From Flavobacterium sp. IB48 (GTDB taxonomy: Bacteria; Bacteroidota; Bacteroidia; Flavobacteriales; Flavobacteriaceae), in the NCBI RefSeq assembly GCF_016405855.1, contig NZ_JAEFCA010000001.1, positions 1,298,372-1,362,371 of the forward strand: a stretch of DNA of 64,000 nt. Reading direction: 5' to 3'. The notes beneath the pieces were generated by a model. That model saw only the letters and a list, made by a program, of their open reading frames with translations, ran no database searches and was not told the DNA's origin. A program made the position numbers and the translations under genes. Positions 1 through 9,359 of the stretch are shown one piece after another. Each line of letters begins with the position of its first letter. Position 1 is the first letter of the stretch.

Positions 1-630
1 ACGGCTGCGTTTCCTCAGGAAACAGTTTCACGGTTACGGTCAATCCTCTTCCGACTATCACGCTCGGATCGGCAGGGGCAGTGTGCTTTAGCGCTGGTGT
101 GCAGAGCGCCAGTCTGAGCTACAGCGCTGTGACAAACGCGCCTACAACCTATAGCATTGTCTGGAACGCCAGCCCGACAAATAATTTTCTTCCCGTTACC
201 GATGCATCTCTATCGGCCAGTTCAATTAATATTGCCGTACCTGCGGGAACAGCCGCCGGAACTTATACGGGAACTTTAACGGTTAAAAATGCAAACGGCT
301 GCGTTTCCTCAGGAAACAGTTTTACGGTTACGGTCAATCCTCTTCCGACTATCACGCTCGGATCGGCAGGAGCGATGTGCTTTAGCGCTGGTGTGCAGAG
401 CGCCAGTCTGAGCTACAGCGCTGTGACAAACGCGCCTACGACCTATAGCATTGTCTGGAACGCCAGCCCGACAAACAATTTTCTTCCCGTTACCGATGCA
501 TCTCTATCGGCCAGTTCAATTAATATTGCCGTACCTGCGGGAACAGCCGCCGGAACTTATACGGGAACTTTAACGGTTAAAAATGCAAACGGCTGCGTTT
601 CCTCAGGAAACAGTTTTACGGTTACGGTTA
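1..630 (+). repeat. Tandem 294-bp coding repeat
   Basis: The unit starting ACGGCTGCGTTTCCTCAGG recurs at 1, 295 and 589, an exact 294-bp (98-codon) period that keeps the reading frame. The two complete copies differ at only a few bases. They use GC-rich codons unlike the AT-rich diverged units that follow. This fits recent duplication or gene conversion. More copies probably lie upstream of the window. Confidence 0.95.
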
Positions 631-3164
631 ATTCTCAGCCAACAATTACTACATCAGGAAATTTAACATCAATTTGTCAAAGTGCATCGGCGCAAGTAAC
701 TTCGTTATTATATTCTGCAACAACAGGTTCGCCAACGAGTTACTCTATAGACTGGGCGACATTAAATGATCAAGGAAATACATCTTTCTCTTTTAACTCA
801 GGAGGAGGAAATATCAACAATATTAATGTTCCTTTAAATACTCCTGCAGGAACTTATAGTGGAATTATGACAGTTTTTACCTCAAATGGATGCTCAATAA
901 CACAAGCAGTTTCTTTAACAGTTTATGATGCCCCAACAATAAGTACAGGGGGAGTCTTTTCTCCCGTTTGTCAAAGTTCATCATCTCAAACTACTACTTT
1001 GAGTTATAATTCTACTACAGGATCACCAATTAGTTACGAGATCGATTGGATTGCCTTAACAGATCAAGGAGCAACACCATTTCCTTTTAGTTCAGGATCG
1101 GGTGATATTATAAATGTAAATGTTCCAGCAAACACAGTAGCAGGTACCTACAATGGTGTAATGACTATTACAACATCTAATGGATGTCTGGCAACTCAAG
1201 CAGTTTCTTTAACAGTGAATTCGGTTTCAGTTGCACCAACAGCTTCAGTAACACAGCAACCTACCTGTGTAAACAATACGGGTATTATAACGGTTACTTC
1301 GCCTGCATCTGGAACAGGATATACTTATAGCATTGACGGAGTCGATTTTAGTAATACTACTGGAATATTTACTGGTTTGTCTTCTGGAATTTACTATGTA
1401 AACGTGAAAAATAGTACATCAAATTGTGAATCTGAAGCTACCTCCGTTACAATAAATGCTTTTGTTACTAAAGTATGGAATGGAAATACTGATGCCAGTT
1501 GGGGGAATCCTGCAAATTGGACACCGACAGGAGTTCCTATTGCTTCTGATTGTGTAGATATTCCTGATGTAGGTATTGATCCTATTATTTCTGGAACCAA
1601 TGCAAGTTTTTTCGCTAGCAGATTAACAGTTGAAAACAATGGATCTCTAATTGTAGAAGAAACAAATTCAATAACTGTGACCAATGAAGTGACTGTTCTT
1701 GGTAACGGAATTTTAATTTTTGAAGACAAATCAAGCTTAGTTCAAGTTGCCGATGTAGCTAATGTTGGCGTTATAACTTATAGAAGAAAAACACCCGTAA
1801 GACGATTTGATCTGACTTATTGGTCTTCTCCAGTAACAAGAAATCCAGGCATTACGATGAATGAGTTTTCACCAGAAACATATTTCGACAAATATTTATA
1901 CTGGACTTCTGATTTTAAATGGGGTACTAATTTGTACGGTACAATGGTAATGAATGCTGGGGAAGGCTACAGTATCAGAGGACCACAATCTTTCAGTACC
2001 GTGACAGCAAGTGTTTTTACAGGCGAATTTATTGGAGTACCAAATAATGGAACAATCCAAGGGCCTCCAGCTAGAGCTGAAAAGTATTGCTTTTTTGGAA
2101 ATCCGTATCCTTCAGCAATTTATGCAGATCAATTTATTCACGATAATGCAGCTAATTTTTATGGTACGTTATATTTTTGGACTCATAATACATCTCCTAG
2201 AATTGCTGTGCCAGGAGGCAATACTGCTACTTATTCAAACGATGATTACGCAATTTATAATTTATCTGGAGATACTACAGTTGGCAATTTAAGTGGTACC
2301 GGTGCGACATCTCCAGGAAATCAAGAACCATTACATGGTTATATTGCTGCAGGACAGGGATTTTTTGCAAAAGCAAGAACAGGACAAAGTGCTGTTTTTA
2401 CAAATTCGATGCGAGTACCTAATTCTAATAGCCAGTTTTACAAATCTGCGAAAACCGAGGTTGTTGAAAAACATCGTGTATGGCTGAATTTTACAAATAC
2501 GCAAGGAGCTTTTAAACAATTGCTAATTGGATACATAACAGGAGCAACAAACTCGTTTGATTTTAATTATGATGCAGCCACACTGAATGCAAATCCGTAT
2601 GTTGATTTTTATAGTATCAATGAAGGAAAAAAACTTGCTATTCAAGGGCGTGCGTTACCTTTTGCTGTTACAGATACAATTCCGTTAGGATATAAGTCAA
2701 CCATTGAAGAAGGTGATTTTACAATTGCAATAGATCGTGCCGATGGAGATTTGGCAAATCAGGATATTTATCTTCAAGATAAAGTGACAAACACTATTTA
2801 CAATCTTAGGTCTGGCGGTTATACGTTTACATCAGCGCCAGGAACTTTTCTAGATCGATTTGTATTGCGTTATACAAATTCAAATGGAGGAAAACCATTA
2901 GGAAATGAAGATTTCGAAAATCAAGATCAGCAAATTTTTGTTTCGGTGAAAGATAAAAACATCAAACTCGAGTCTTTCTCGGAGCAAGAGAATCTTCAAG
3001 AAGCTGCTGTTTATGATACGGGCGGGACATTGTTATATCGTAAAAAACAAATCGGAAATAAAGAATGGGTTATAACAAACTTTCAGTCTGGTCCACAAGT
3101 TTTATTGGTTAAAATAACTTTAGATAGTGGTAAAATAGTGACGAAGAAAATAGTATTTAAATAA
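3..3164 (+). CDS. Repeat-rich T9SS-secreted surface protein (5' truncated)
   Basis: The frame is open from base 3 with no stop, so the true start lies upstream of the window; the visible part is 1053 residues. It begins with two near-identical 98-residue Ig-like repeats and part of a preceding one. Two diverged repeats of the same pattern follow (about bases 632-1215), then a SprB-like repeat (about 1220-1455) with a YTYSIDG core. A beta-rich region opens with a WNGNTDASWGNPANW motif. The last 80 or so residues look like a T9SS type A sorting domain, ending in KIVTKKIVFK. Known for the family: such proteins cross the outer membrane by T9SS and are anchored or released after removal of the C-terminal domain. 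Adhesin or motility-related function is inference. A bidirectional terminator follows the stop. Confidence 0.85.
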   Translation, partial: GCVSSGNSFTVTVNPLPTITLGSAGAVCFSAGVQSASLSYSAVTNAPTTYSIVWNASPTNNFLPVTDASLSASSINIAVPAGTAAGTYTGTLTVKNANGCVSSGNSFTVTVNPLPTITLGSAGAMCFSAGVQSASLSYSAVTNAPTTYSIVWNASPTNNFLPVTDASLSASSINIAVPAGTAAGTYTGTLTVKNANGCVSSGNSFTVTVNSQPTITTSGNLTSICQSASAQVTSLLYSATTGSPTSYSIDWATLNDQGNTSFSFNSGGGNINNINVPLNTPAGTYSGIMTVFTSNGCSITQAVSLTVYDAPTISTGGVFSPVCQSSSSQTTTLSYNSTTGSPISYEIDWIALTDQGATPFPFSSGSGDIINVNVPANTVAGTYNGVMTITTSNGCLATQAVSLTVNSVSVAPTASVTQQPTCVNNTGIITVTSPASGTGYTYSIDGVDFSNTTGIFTGLSSGIYYVNVKNSTSNCESEATSVTINAFVTKVWNGNTDASWGNPANWTPTGVPIASDCVDIPDVGIDPIISGTNASFFASRLTVENNGSLIVEETNSITVTNEVTVLGNGILIFEDKSSLVQVADVANVGVITYRRKTPVRRFDLTYWSSPVTRNPGITMNEFSPETYFDKYLYWTSDFKWGTNLYGTMVMNAGEGYSIRGPQSFSTVTASVFTGEFIGVPNNGTIQGPPARAEKYCFFGNPYPSAIYADQFIHDNAANFYGTLYFWTHNTSPRIAVPGGNTATYSNDDYAIYNLSGDTTVGNLSGTGATSPGNQEPLHGYIAAGQGFFAKARTGQSAVFTNSMRVPNSNSQFYKSAKTEVVEKHRVWLNFTNTQGAFKQLLIGYITGATNSFDFNYDAATLNANPYVDFYSINEGKKLAIQGRALPFAVTDTIPLGYKSTIEEGDFTIAIDRADGDLANQDIYLQDKVTNTIYNLRSGGYTFTSAPGTFLDRFVLRYTNSNGGKPLGNEDFENQDQQIFVSVKDKNIKLESFSEQENLQEAAVYDTGGTLLYRKKQIGNKEWVITNFQSGPQVLLVKITLDSGKIVTKKIVFK

Positions 3165-3207
3165 AAAAAGCGGTTGAGAATTTTATATCTCAACCGCTTT
3201 TTTTTTA
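3165..3207. terminator. Bidirectional intrinsic terminator
   Basis: Inverted repeat AAGCGGTTGAGA / TCTCAACCGCTT with an 8-base loop, flanked by an A-run and a T-run. It sits between the convergent surface protein gene (+) and the oxygenase gene (-). Confidence 0.9.
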
Positions 3208-3212
3208 TTTGA

Positions 3213-4079
3213 TTAAGCGGTACGCCGTAAATTTTGGTGCGTATTGGTAATTGCTTTTTCATTTTTATAATCAATCCATTTTTGACCTTGAATTTTTCGC
3301 ATCATAATATCAAAATGTCGCATAATAAAAACATTATAGGCTGCTTTGGACAAATTGAGAATGTTTTTTGGAAATGACCTCAAACTCATAGAAAATCCTG
3401 GCGTTAGGTATTTCATATAATGCCAATATCCTTCGGGCATATAAAGCATTTCGCCATGTTTTAGATTAGTGATATAACCTTCGACGTTTTTGAGCGCTGG
3501 AAATTTTTCGTAATCAGGATTATCAAAATCTATATCTTCTCTCGAAATTAAAGCATGTGGCACTTTATACATGAATTTTGACTGGTTTGGCGGGAAAATC
3601 ATGCATTGTTTTTCTCCATGAAAATGAAAATGAAGAATATTCGAATAGTCAATGTCATAATGCATAAAAACTCTTGAATTTTCTCCTCCAAAAAATAGCA
3701 TTGGCATCTGCTTGACAAGTTTTAAGCCAATATCGGGCCATAAAAAGTCATTTTTTAACGAAGGCACTTCTTTCATTAAATTATAAAGAAAAATACGGTA
3801 ATTGGTAGGCTTTTCTTCTAATAAGTCGATATAATCACTCATTTTCATTGTGGTATGCGCCTCATTGAATCCGTCTTCGTGATTTACAGGTCGATCATCG
3901 TATAAAGGAACGACTGAATCTCCTGCGATTTCTTTCATATAAGATAATTTCCATTTGTTGTAAGCTGGCCAATCTTCGGTCAATTGTTCGATAACAACAG
4001 GAATTTGTTTTTTGACATATTGGGAAACAAAATCGTCTCTCGAGATTTTTTTCACCCTTTCGATTTGTTTTAACTTCAT
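3213..4079 (-). CDS. Cupin-like JmjC-type Fe(II)/2-oxoglutarate oxygenase family protein
   Basis: A 288-aa protein of the Cupin_8/JmjC-like family. Family members are Fe(II)- and 2-oxoglutarate-dependent hydroxylases, some acting on proteins. The iron-binding triad is visible as H140-Y-D142 and H220 (in EGYWHYM), and the N-terminal segment RDDFVSQYVKKQIPVVIE is typical of the family. I chose the ATG at 4079: the in-frame start at 4124 would place the first codons inside the terminator hairpin of the upstream gene. The substrate cannot be read from the sequence. The gene lies downstream of a membrane-protein gene on the same strand but is separated from it by that terminator. Confidence 0.8.
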   Translation of the reverse strand: MKLKQIERVKKISRDDFVSQYVKKQIPVVIEQLTEDWPAYNKWKLSYMKEIAGDSVVPLYDDRPVNHEDGFNEAHTTMKMSDYIDLLEEKPTNYRIFLYNLMKEVPSLKNDFLWPDIGLKLVKQMPMLFFGGENSRVFMHYDIDYSNILHFHFHGEKQCMIFPPNQSKFMYKVPHALISREDIDFDNPDYEKFPALKNVEGYITNLKHGEMLYMPEGYWHYMKYLTPGFSMSLRSFPKNILNLSKAAYNVFIMRHFDIMMRKIQGQKWIDYKNEKAITNTHQNLRRTA

Positions 4080-4089
4080 TTTACTAAAT

Positions 4090-4125
4090 AAAAAAAATTG
4101 CTTATAGCACTGATCTATAAGCAAT
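4090..4125 (-). terminator. Intrinsic terminator of the membrane-protein gene
   Basis: Perfect 11-bp inverted repeat (ATTGCTTATAG at 4097-4107, CTATAAGCAAT at 4115-4125), followed on the minus strand by a T-run. Confidence 0.85.
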
Positions 4126-4217
4126 TTAAAAATATTTTTTGAGATAAATGAACTCTTTTAGCTAATTTTTTGATTTAATCGAATTAGAAATCATTAAATC
4201 TGCGGATTTAAAAAAAA

Positions 4218-4655
4218 TTAATCTGCGGCATATTTGTTACCCCAAATTAGCATCATCATTAAAGTAACAATTACAGAAGAAGCAATTCCTTCAAATAATA
4301 GACAAATACAATAAGTTGGTACTGATGGATTTCCTCCAAACATAAAAGTTTCAGATAAAGTTTTTACGTAAGCATCTCCGCCTCGAGCGTAACTATAAAC
4401 TAATAATCCAAATACACTCATACATACACCAACTACAGAAGTGGTCATTGCAGAAATAGCATTTGATAGAAAATTGGTTTCTCCTTCATGAAGGTTCATT
4501 TGCATTGTCCTGTTAACACCGTAGAAGATAAAGAAAACGTTGAGTGTTCTCAAATAAAACAAATTTGCTAGACCTAGCACATTCATTAATAAAAAATAAA
4601 TGCCAATTCCGAGGAAAATCAAAAACCCGTTGGTAATTTCTTTAGGTAGTTTCAT
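4218..4655 (-). CDS. Four-helix integral membrane protein of unknown function
   Basis: A 145-aa protein with about four hydrophobic segments (roughly residues 9-30, 33-50, 62-90 and 110-138) joined by short polar loops. No catalytic motif is recognisable. A -7 box on the same strand (4708-4715) lies about 50 bp upstream and a terminator follows, so it is probably monocistronic. It is likely in the inner membrane. Confidence 0.7.
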   Translation of the reverse strand: MKLPKEITNGFLIFLGIGIYFLLMNVLGLANLFYLRTLNVFFIFYGVNRTMQMNLHEGETNFLSNAISAMTTSVVGVCMSVFGLLVYSYARGGDAYVKTLSETFMFGGNPSVPTYCICLLFEGIASSVIVTLMMMLIWGNKYAAD

Positions 4656-4707
4656 AGTGGTTATTTTTTAGAAGTTAATAGTAAATATTTGAAAAACAGA
4701 GTTATAT

Positions 4708-4715
4708 CAAATTTA
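4708..4715 (-). promoter_or_regulatory. -7 box TAAATTTG upstream of the membrane-protein gene
   Basis: Exact match to the Bacteroidota -7 consensus TAnnTTTG on the minus strand, 53 bp before the ATG at 4655. Confidence 0.55.
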
Positions 4716-4753
4716 CTAAAAAAATAACTACGATGATTTAAAAACAGTAAAAA

Positions 4754-5701
4754 CTATACGGTCAGATTCTTTAGAGAAGTGTTTATAAAAGCCAAAGAAT
4801 CGATTTTGTCCTGATTAAGTTGTGCTTTTAACGCATCTAATGAACTAAATTTTTGTTCTTCGCGAATATAATGCAATAAAGAGACTTCAATATTTTGATC
4901 GTAAATGTCTTTGTCAAAATTAAATAAATGAACTTCGATGGTTTGTTTATCTCCATTAACAGTCGGATTAAAGCCGATGTTCATCATTCCATAAACAGTT
5001 TCTTTGTTCACCACAGCTTTTACTACATAAACACCAATTTTTGGAATCAGTTTATAATCTTCTTCAATATGAATGTTTGCTGTAGGAAATCCAATTGTTC
5101 GTCCCAATTGTTTTCCCTTTACGATAGTTCCGTTCAAGAAATAGCTGTAACCTAAATATTCGTTGGCCAAAGCCATATTTCCTTCATTTAAAGCTTTTCT
5201 AATTTTGGTTGAACTAACAGAGACATCTTGGATTTCTTCGGCAGAAATTTGCTCTACTTCAAATCCATACTCAATTCCAAAAGCAATTAAATCATCAATA
5301 TTTGCAGTTCTATTGCGACCAAAACGGTGATCATGTCCGATAATAATTTTTTGAATCTGAAATTTATCTACCAAAATTGTACGAACAAATTCTTCAGCCG
5401 TTAATCTAGAAAAACTTTCATTAAAAGGATGCACAATTAAGTTTTCAATGCCTGTCGCTTCCAAAAGTTTTACTTTTTCGTCGATGGTATTTAATAATCT
5501 TATTTCAGATTTTTCTTGAAGAACCATTCGCGGATGCGGAAAAAAGGTAAGAACCAGACTTTCATATTTTCCATTTTCAGTATTCTGCGTAATTCGTTCC
5601 AGAATTTTTTTATGACCAATATGCACACCATCAAAGGTACCAAGAGTTAAGATTGTTTTCTTGGTTGACTGAAAATCGTTTATAGAATGAAAGAGCTTCA
5701 A
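4754..5701 (-). CDS. ribF: Bifunctional riboflavin kinase / FAD synthetase
   Basis: The enzyme phosphorylates riboflavin to FMN and adenylates FMN to FAD in the cytoplasm. At 315 aa it is the usual length for RibF. The N-terminal FMN adenylyltransferase domain shows LGTFDGVHIGHKKIL (about residues 20-34) and GHDHRFGRNR. The C-terminal flavokinase domain shows GRTIGFPTANI and MNIGFNPTVNG. The ATG at 5701 is preceded 22 bp upstream by a consensus -7 box. It is transcribed divergently from the metalloprotease gene. Confidence 0.97.
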   Translation of the reverse strand: MKLFHSINDFQSTKKTILTLGTFDGVHIGHKKILERITQNTENGKYESLVLTFFPHPRMVLQEKSEIRLLNTIDEKVKLLEATGIENLIVHPFNESFSRLTAEEFVRTILVDKFQIQKIIIGHDHRFGRNRTANIDDLIAFGIEYGFEVEQISAEEIQDVSVSSTKIRKALNEGNMALANEYLGYSYFLNGTIVKGKQLGRTIGFPTANIHIEEDYKLIPKIGVYVVKAVVNKETVYGMMNIGFNPTVNGDKQTIEVHLFNFDKDIYDQNIEVSLLHYIREEQKFSSLDALKAQLNQDKIDSLAFINTSLKNLTV

Positions 5702-5722
5702 AACAAATTATTTAAGATGCTG

Positions 5723-5730
5723 CAAATTTA
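5723..5730 (-). promoter_or_regulatory. -7 box TAAATTTG of ribF
   Basis: Matches TAnnTTTG on the minus strand, 22 bp before the ribF ATG. No clear -33 TTG at the expected spacing. Confidence 0.55.
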
Positions 5731-5867
5731 TACTATTCTCTTTAAAATTTAATACTATGCCAAATCGAATTTTAAGGGATAATCTATCTTTTTATAAAAA
5801 TAAGCCAACTCGTCGATTAAAAATCAATAATTGTCGTATAGATAATATGATTTCAAATTAATTGAAG

Positions 5868-5875
5868 TAATTTTG
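5868..5875 (+). promoter_or_regulatory. -7 box TAATTTTG of the metalloprotease gene
   Basis: Matches TAnnTTTG, 18 bp before the ATG at 5894. It covers the alternative in-frame TTG at 5873, which argues against that start. Confidence 0.55.
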
Positions 5876-5893
5876 ATATTATATTTTGAAGGT

Positions 5894-8569
5894 ATGAGAA
5901 AACAACTACTTTATATATTTCTTATTTTTTGTTTTGCTAGTGCAAATGCACAAGATGCTTTATGGCAAAAAGTAACTTCTTCATCGGTTTTACGAAAAGC
6001 AGATGGCCTAAGTTCTAATAAATTATATTATAGATTAAATGCTAATCTTCTTAGTTCCAAGCTAGCTTCTGCATCAAGTAAAACGGCAAAAACAACAGCT
6101 TCAGAAATTACGATTCCGAATGCTGATGGAAATTTGGAGCGTTTTTCTGTATGGGAATCGTCTAATTTTGCACCAGAATTACAAGCGAAATATCCTGAAA
6201 TTAGAGCGTATGAAGGTCGCGGAATAGACGATAAAAATGCTAAGATACATTTTAGCGTTGCTCCAATCGGAATGCAGACAATGGTTTTTAGACCAGCAAA
6301 ACCAACAGAATATATTGAGCAAAATCCAGAGAATAAATCGGAGTACGTTTTGTTTAGAGCACAAGATAATGCTGAGTCAAAGATGATTTTAGATTGCAAA
6401 ACAACCAATCTGGTTTCTGAAAATAAATCTGCTACTGCAAAAACGGCTTCAAATGCAAAACAGTTTAAAACGCTAAGATTGGCATTATCCTGTACAGGAG
6501 AATATGCTGCTTATTTTGGCGGAACAGTTGCGGGAGCTTTAGCAGGAATGAATGCTACATTAACTCGAGTAAATGGTATTTTTGGAAGGGATCTTTCTGT
6601 AAAGGTAATTTTAATTGCTAATAATAATGCCGTTATTTATACAGATGCTTCCACAGATCCTTATTCTATAGCATCGGTTGGAGCAACTGGAGATAATCCT
6701 ATTTGGATGAAGGAAGTGCAAACCACATTAACCAATGTTATCGGCGAAGCCAATTATGATATTGGCCATTTGTTTGGAGCTTCTGGCGGAGGAGGAAATG
6801 CGGGTTGCATTGGTTGTGTATGTGTAAGTCCAACAACGAACCAGCCAATAGGAAAAGGTAGTGCTTTTACATCTCCAGCAGACGCAAAACCAGAAGGAGA
6901 TAATTTTGATATTGATTTTGTTGCTCATGAAATGGGGCATCAACTTGGAGGCTCGCATACTTTTTCTTTTCAAAATGAAGGTAACGGAACATGCTATGAA
7001 CCAGGAAGCGGTTCAACTATTATGGGATACGCAGGAGTGACAAAGGGATATAATATTCAAGATCATTCAGATGCTTATTTTTCGTATGCCAGCATTAATC
7101 AGATACAGAATAATTTGGCGGGAAAAACTTGCCCCGTAACAATACCAATTGATAATAATAATCCACCAGTAATAAAAGCAGGTTTAGATTATACGATTCC
7201 AATTAGCACACCATTTATTTTAAAAGGAACAGGTTCTGATCCTGAAGGAAATACGATAACCTATTCATGGGAACAATACGATAGTGCAATGACAACTTTT
7301 GCTGGAAATAGTTTTACATATGCTACAAAACCAGATGGGCCAATGTTTAGATCTTTTTCGCCAACAACTTCTCCAGTTCGTTATATGCCTGCTTTAAGTT
7401 CTGTTTTAAATAATCAATTAACGACAAGTTGGGAATCTGTTTCTTCTATCGGAAAAACAATGAACTTTACACTTACGGGAAGAGACAATGCTGCAGAAGG
7501 ACTTGCACAAACCAATACAGATGCAATGGTTGTTACTGTAAATGCAGCTGCGGGACCATTTGCTGTTACTTCTCAAAAAGAGGATAATTTAGGATGGGCA
7601 AAAGGATCAGCGCAAACCATTACTTGGAGTGTAAATAATACCAATACACTTCCAGGATCTTCAAATGTAAATATAAAATTATCTCTTGATGGCGGATTGA
7701 CATTTCCAATCGTTTTAGCAAGTAATACTCCAAATGATGGTTCAGAAACAATATTGATTCCGTCAGAAATTGATGTTTCTACAAATTGTAGACTTCTAAT
7801 TGAGCCGGTTGACAATATTTATTATGCAGTAAACAGTAAGCCATTTGCTTTAGGATATACAGTTTCGACATCTTGTACCAATTATAATTTTGAAGGTGGT
7901 TATTCATTAGGAACAAGTACAACCTTTATAAACAAAACAGTAACAGTGCCAGCTTCTACAGGAACTATTTCAGATGTAAATGTTTCTGTTAATGTTAAGC
8001 ACGAAAGATTTGAAGATCTTGAAATTGAAATTGAGAGTCCAAGCGGTACTATTGTTTCGTTATTTAATAAAAGCTGTGGTACAACAAATTCAACTCTCGC
8101 ACTTCAATTTGATGATAGCGGTGCTGCTTTAAATTGTGGCTCAACGATCAGTCAAATTGTAATTCCTGCTAGTGCTTTAAGTGCTTTTAATGGAGAAAAT
8201 CCGCAAGGAAATTGGACTTTTAAAGTTCGTGATGCAGTTGTCGGAATGTTTGGCACTATAAATTCTGCTTCTGTAAATATCTGTACTAAAACTTATACAT
8301 TAGGAAACAGTGATTTTGAGAATGTTGATTTTATTGCCTATCCAAATCCAAATAAAGGAAGTTTCACCGTACAATTTAATAGAGATTCTGTAAGTGAGAT
8401 TAAAGTTTACGTTAATGACATTGTAGGTAAATATGTTTACGATAGAACTTTTCAAGGTTCAGGATATTTCATTCAAGATATTCAATTGCCAAATGTGCCA
8501 TCCGGTCTGTATTTCTTAACAGTTACAGATGGACAACGAAAAATAGTAAAAAAGATATTGGTAAATTAA
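5894..8569 (+). CDS. Secreted reprolysin-type zinc metalloprotease with P-domain and T9SS sorting domain
   Basis: An 891-aa exported protease. It has a signal peptide (MRKQLLYIFLIFCFASANAQ), then a propeptide-like region. The metzincin zinc site H345-E-M-G-H349-Q-L-G352-G-S-H355 carries all three His ligands and the catalytic Glu, with a downstream Met-turn (STIMGYAG). A middle region of Ig-like segments (from about residue 435) precedes a proprotein-convertase-type P-domain (about 660-800), recognisable by ERFEDLEIEIESPSGT. A T9SS type A sorting domain ends the protein, with YPNPNKGSF and a final KKILVN. It is expected to be secreted by T9SS and to degrade extracellular protein. The start was moved to the ATG at 5894 because the upstream TTG overlaps the promoter box. 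It converges with comF, leaving only 11 bp between them. Confidence 0.93.
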   Translation: MRKQLLYIFLIFCFASANAQDALWQKVTSSSVLRKADGLSSNKLYYRLNANLLSSKLASASSKTAKTTASEITIPNADGNLERFSVWESSNFAPELQAKYPEIRAYEGRGIDDKNAKIHFSVAPIGMQTMVFRPAKPTEYIEQNPENKSEYVLFRAQDNAESKMILDCKTTNLVSENKSATAKTASNAKQFKTLRLALSCTGEYAAYFGGTVAGALAGMNATLTRVNGIFGRDLSVKVILIANNNAVIYTDASTDPYSIASVGATGDNPIWMKEVQTTLTNVIGEANYDIGHLFGASGGGGNAGCIGCVCVSPTTNQPIGKGSAFTSPADAKPEGDNFDIDFVAHEMGHQLGGSHTFSFQNEGNGTCYEPGSGSTIMGYAGVTKGYNIQDHSDAYFSYASINQIQNNLAGKTCPVTIPIDNNNPPVIKAGLDYTIPISTPFILKGTGSDPEGNTITYSWEQYDSAMTTFAGNSFTYATKPDGPMFRSFSPTTSPVRYMPALSSVLNNQLTTSWESVSSIGKTMNFTLTGRDNAAEGLAQTNTDAMVVTVNAAAGPFAVTSQKEDNLGWAKGSAQTITWSVNNTNTLPGSSNVNIKLSLDGGLTFPIVLASNTPNDGSETILIPSEIDVSTNCRLLIEPVDNIYYAVNSKPFALGYTVSTSCTNYNFEGGYSLGTSTTFINKTVTVPASTGTISDVNVSVNVKHERFEDLEIEIESPSGTIVSLFNKSCGTTNSTLALQFDDSGAALNCGSTISQIVIPASALSAFNGENPQGNWTFKVRDAVVGMFGTINSASVNICTKTYTLGNSDFENVDFIAYPNPNKGSFTVQFNRDSVSEIKVYVNDIVGKYVYDRTFQGSGYFIQDIQLPNVPSGLYFLTVTDGQRKIVKKILVN

Positions 8570-8580
8570 TTTTAAAAAAT

Positions 8581-9261
8581 TTAATGTGCCATAGCCATAC
8601 AAATCATACTTATTTTTGCGCCAGGAATTTTTAATAAAGCTCTGGCGCATGCTTCGATAGTTGCCCCTGTAGTAAAAACATCATCTACAATCAAAAAGTG
8701 TTTATGATGATGGGTTTCATCAAACTTGACATCAAAAATGTTTCCGATATTTTCAGATCTTCCTAAAAGATTTTTCTTGGATTGGGTTTTGGTGTACAAT
8801 TTTCGAATTAAGATGTTTTCTTCAAAAGGAATGTCTAAACCTAATGCGATTTCTTTTCCAAAAGTAGTAACCTGATTATAGCCTCTTTCCTTAAATTTTC
8901 TTTTATGGAGCGGAACAGGAATTATAGCATCAAAAGGAACTTCGAATCGAATTTCTTTTAAATCTTCCGAATACCAGCTTCCCAACACACTTCCAATTTC
9001 CTGATGTCCTTTGTATTTTAAATTATGAATTAACTCTTGAACAATTCCTTTTTTATTGAAATACAAAAATGCTGCTGCAAATTGAATATCAATCTTGCCA
9101 TAGAATTTTTTAACAGCCTCGTTTTTTGGGTCTAAATGATAGTAAGTTAAAGGCATTTCATGTCGGCAAATAGTACAGAAAACTGTTTCATTCTGAAGCA
9201 AAAGCGAACGACAGCCACTACAGACCTTGGGGAAAAATAAATTTATTAGATAATTAATCAC
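8581..9261 (-). CDS. ComF family amidophosphoribosyltransferase-like protein
   Basis: A 226-aa ComF/GntX family protein. The N-terminal zinc-finger-like part has CSGC and CTIC pairs (about residues 16-35). The C-terminal type I phosphoribosyltransferase fold carries the PRPP loop FLIVDDVFTTGAT. In Bacillus and Haemophilus, homologues (ComFC/ComF) help in transformation; enzyme activity is not settled. Full length. Its promoter lies back to back with that of glyS. Confidence 0.88.
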   Translation of the reverse strand: MINYLINLFFPKVCSGCRSLLLQNETVFCTICRHEMPLTYYHLDPKNEAVKKFYGKIDIQFAAAFLYFNKKGIVQELIHNLKYKGHQEIGSVLGSWYSEDLKEIRFEVPFDAIIPVPLHKRKFKERGYNQVTTFGKEIALGLDIPFEENILIRKLYTKTQSKKNLLGRSENIGNIFDVKFDETHHHKHFLIVDDVFTTGATIEACARALLKIPGAKISMICMAMAH

Positions 9262-9281
9262 AAAAAGAGAGATTTTATTTA

Positions 9282-9289
9282 CAAAAGTA
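9282..9289 (-). promoter_or_regulatory. -7 box TACTTTTG of comF
   Basis: TAnnTTTG match on the minus strand, 21 bp before the ComF ATG. Confidence 0.5.
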
Positions 9290-9344
9290 ACAAAAACAGT
9301 ACTTCAATCTTCATAATTTTTCTTTTTTATATAGGTAGTTTTTA

Positions 9345-9352
9345 TATTTTTG
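9345..9352 (+). promoter_or_regulatory. -7 box TATTTTTG of glyS
   Basis: TAnnTTTG match ending only 8 bp before the glyS ATG. Transcription would start at or a few bases before the start codon. Confidence 0.55.
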
Positions 9353-9359
9353 CATCACT

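Noticed and set aside
4080..4124. N-terminal extension of the cupin-like oxygenase
   Set aside because: It lies within the terminator hairpin of the upstream gene; the ATG at 4079 fits the family start.
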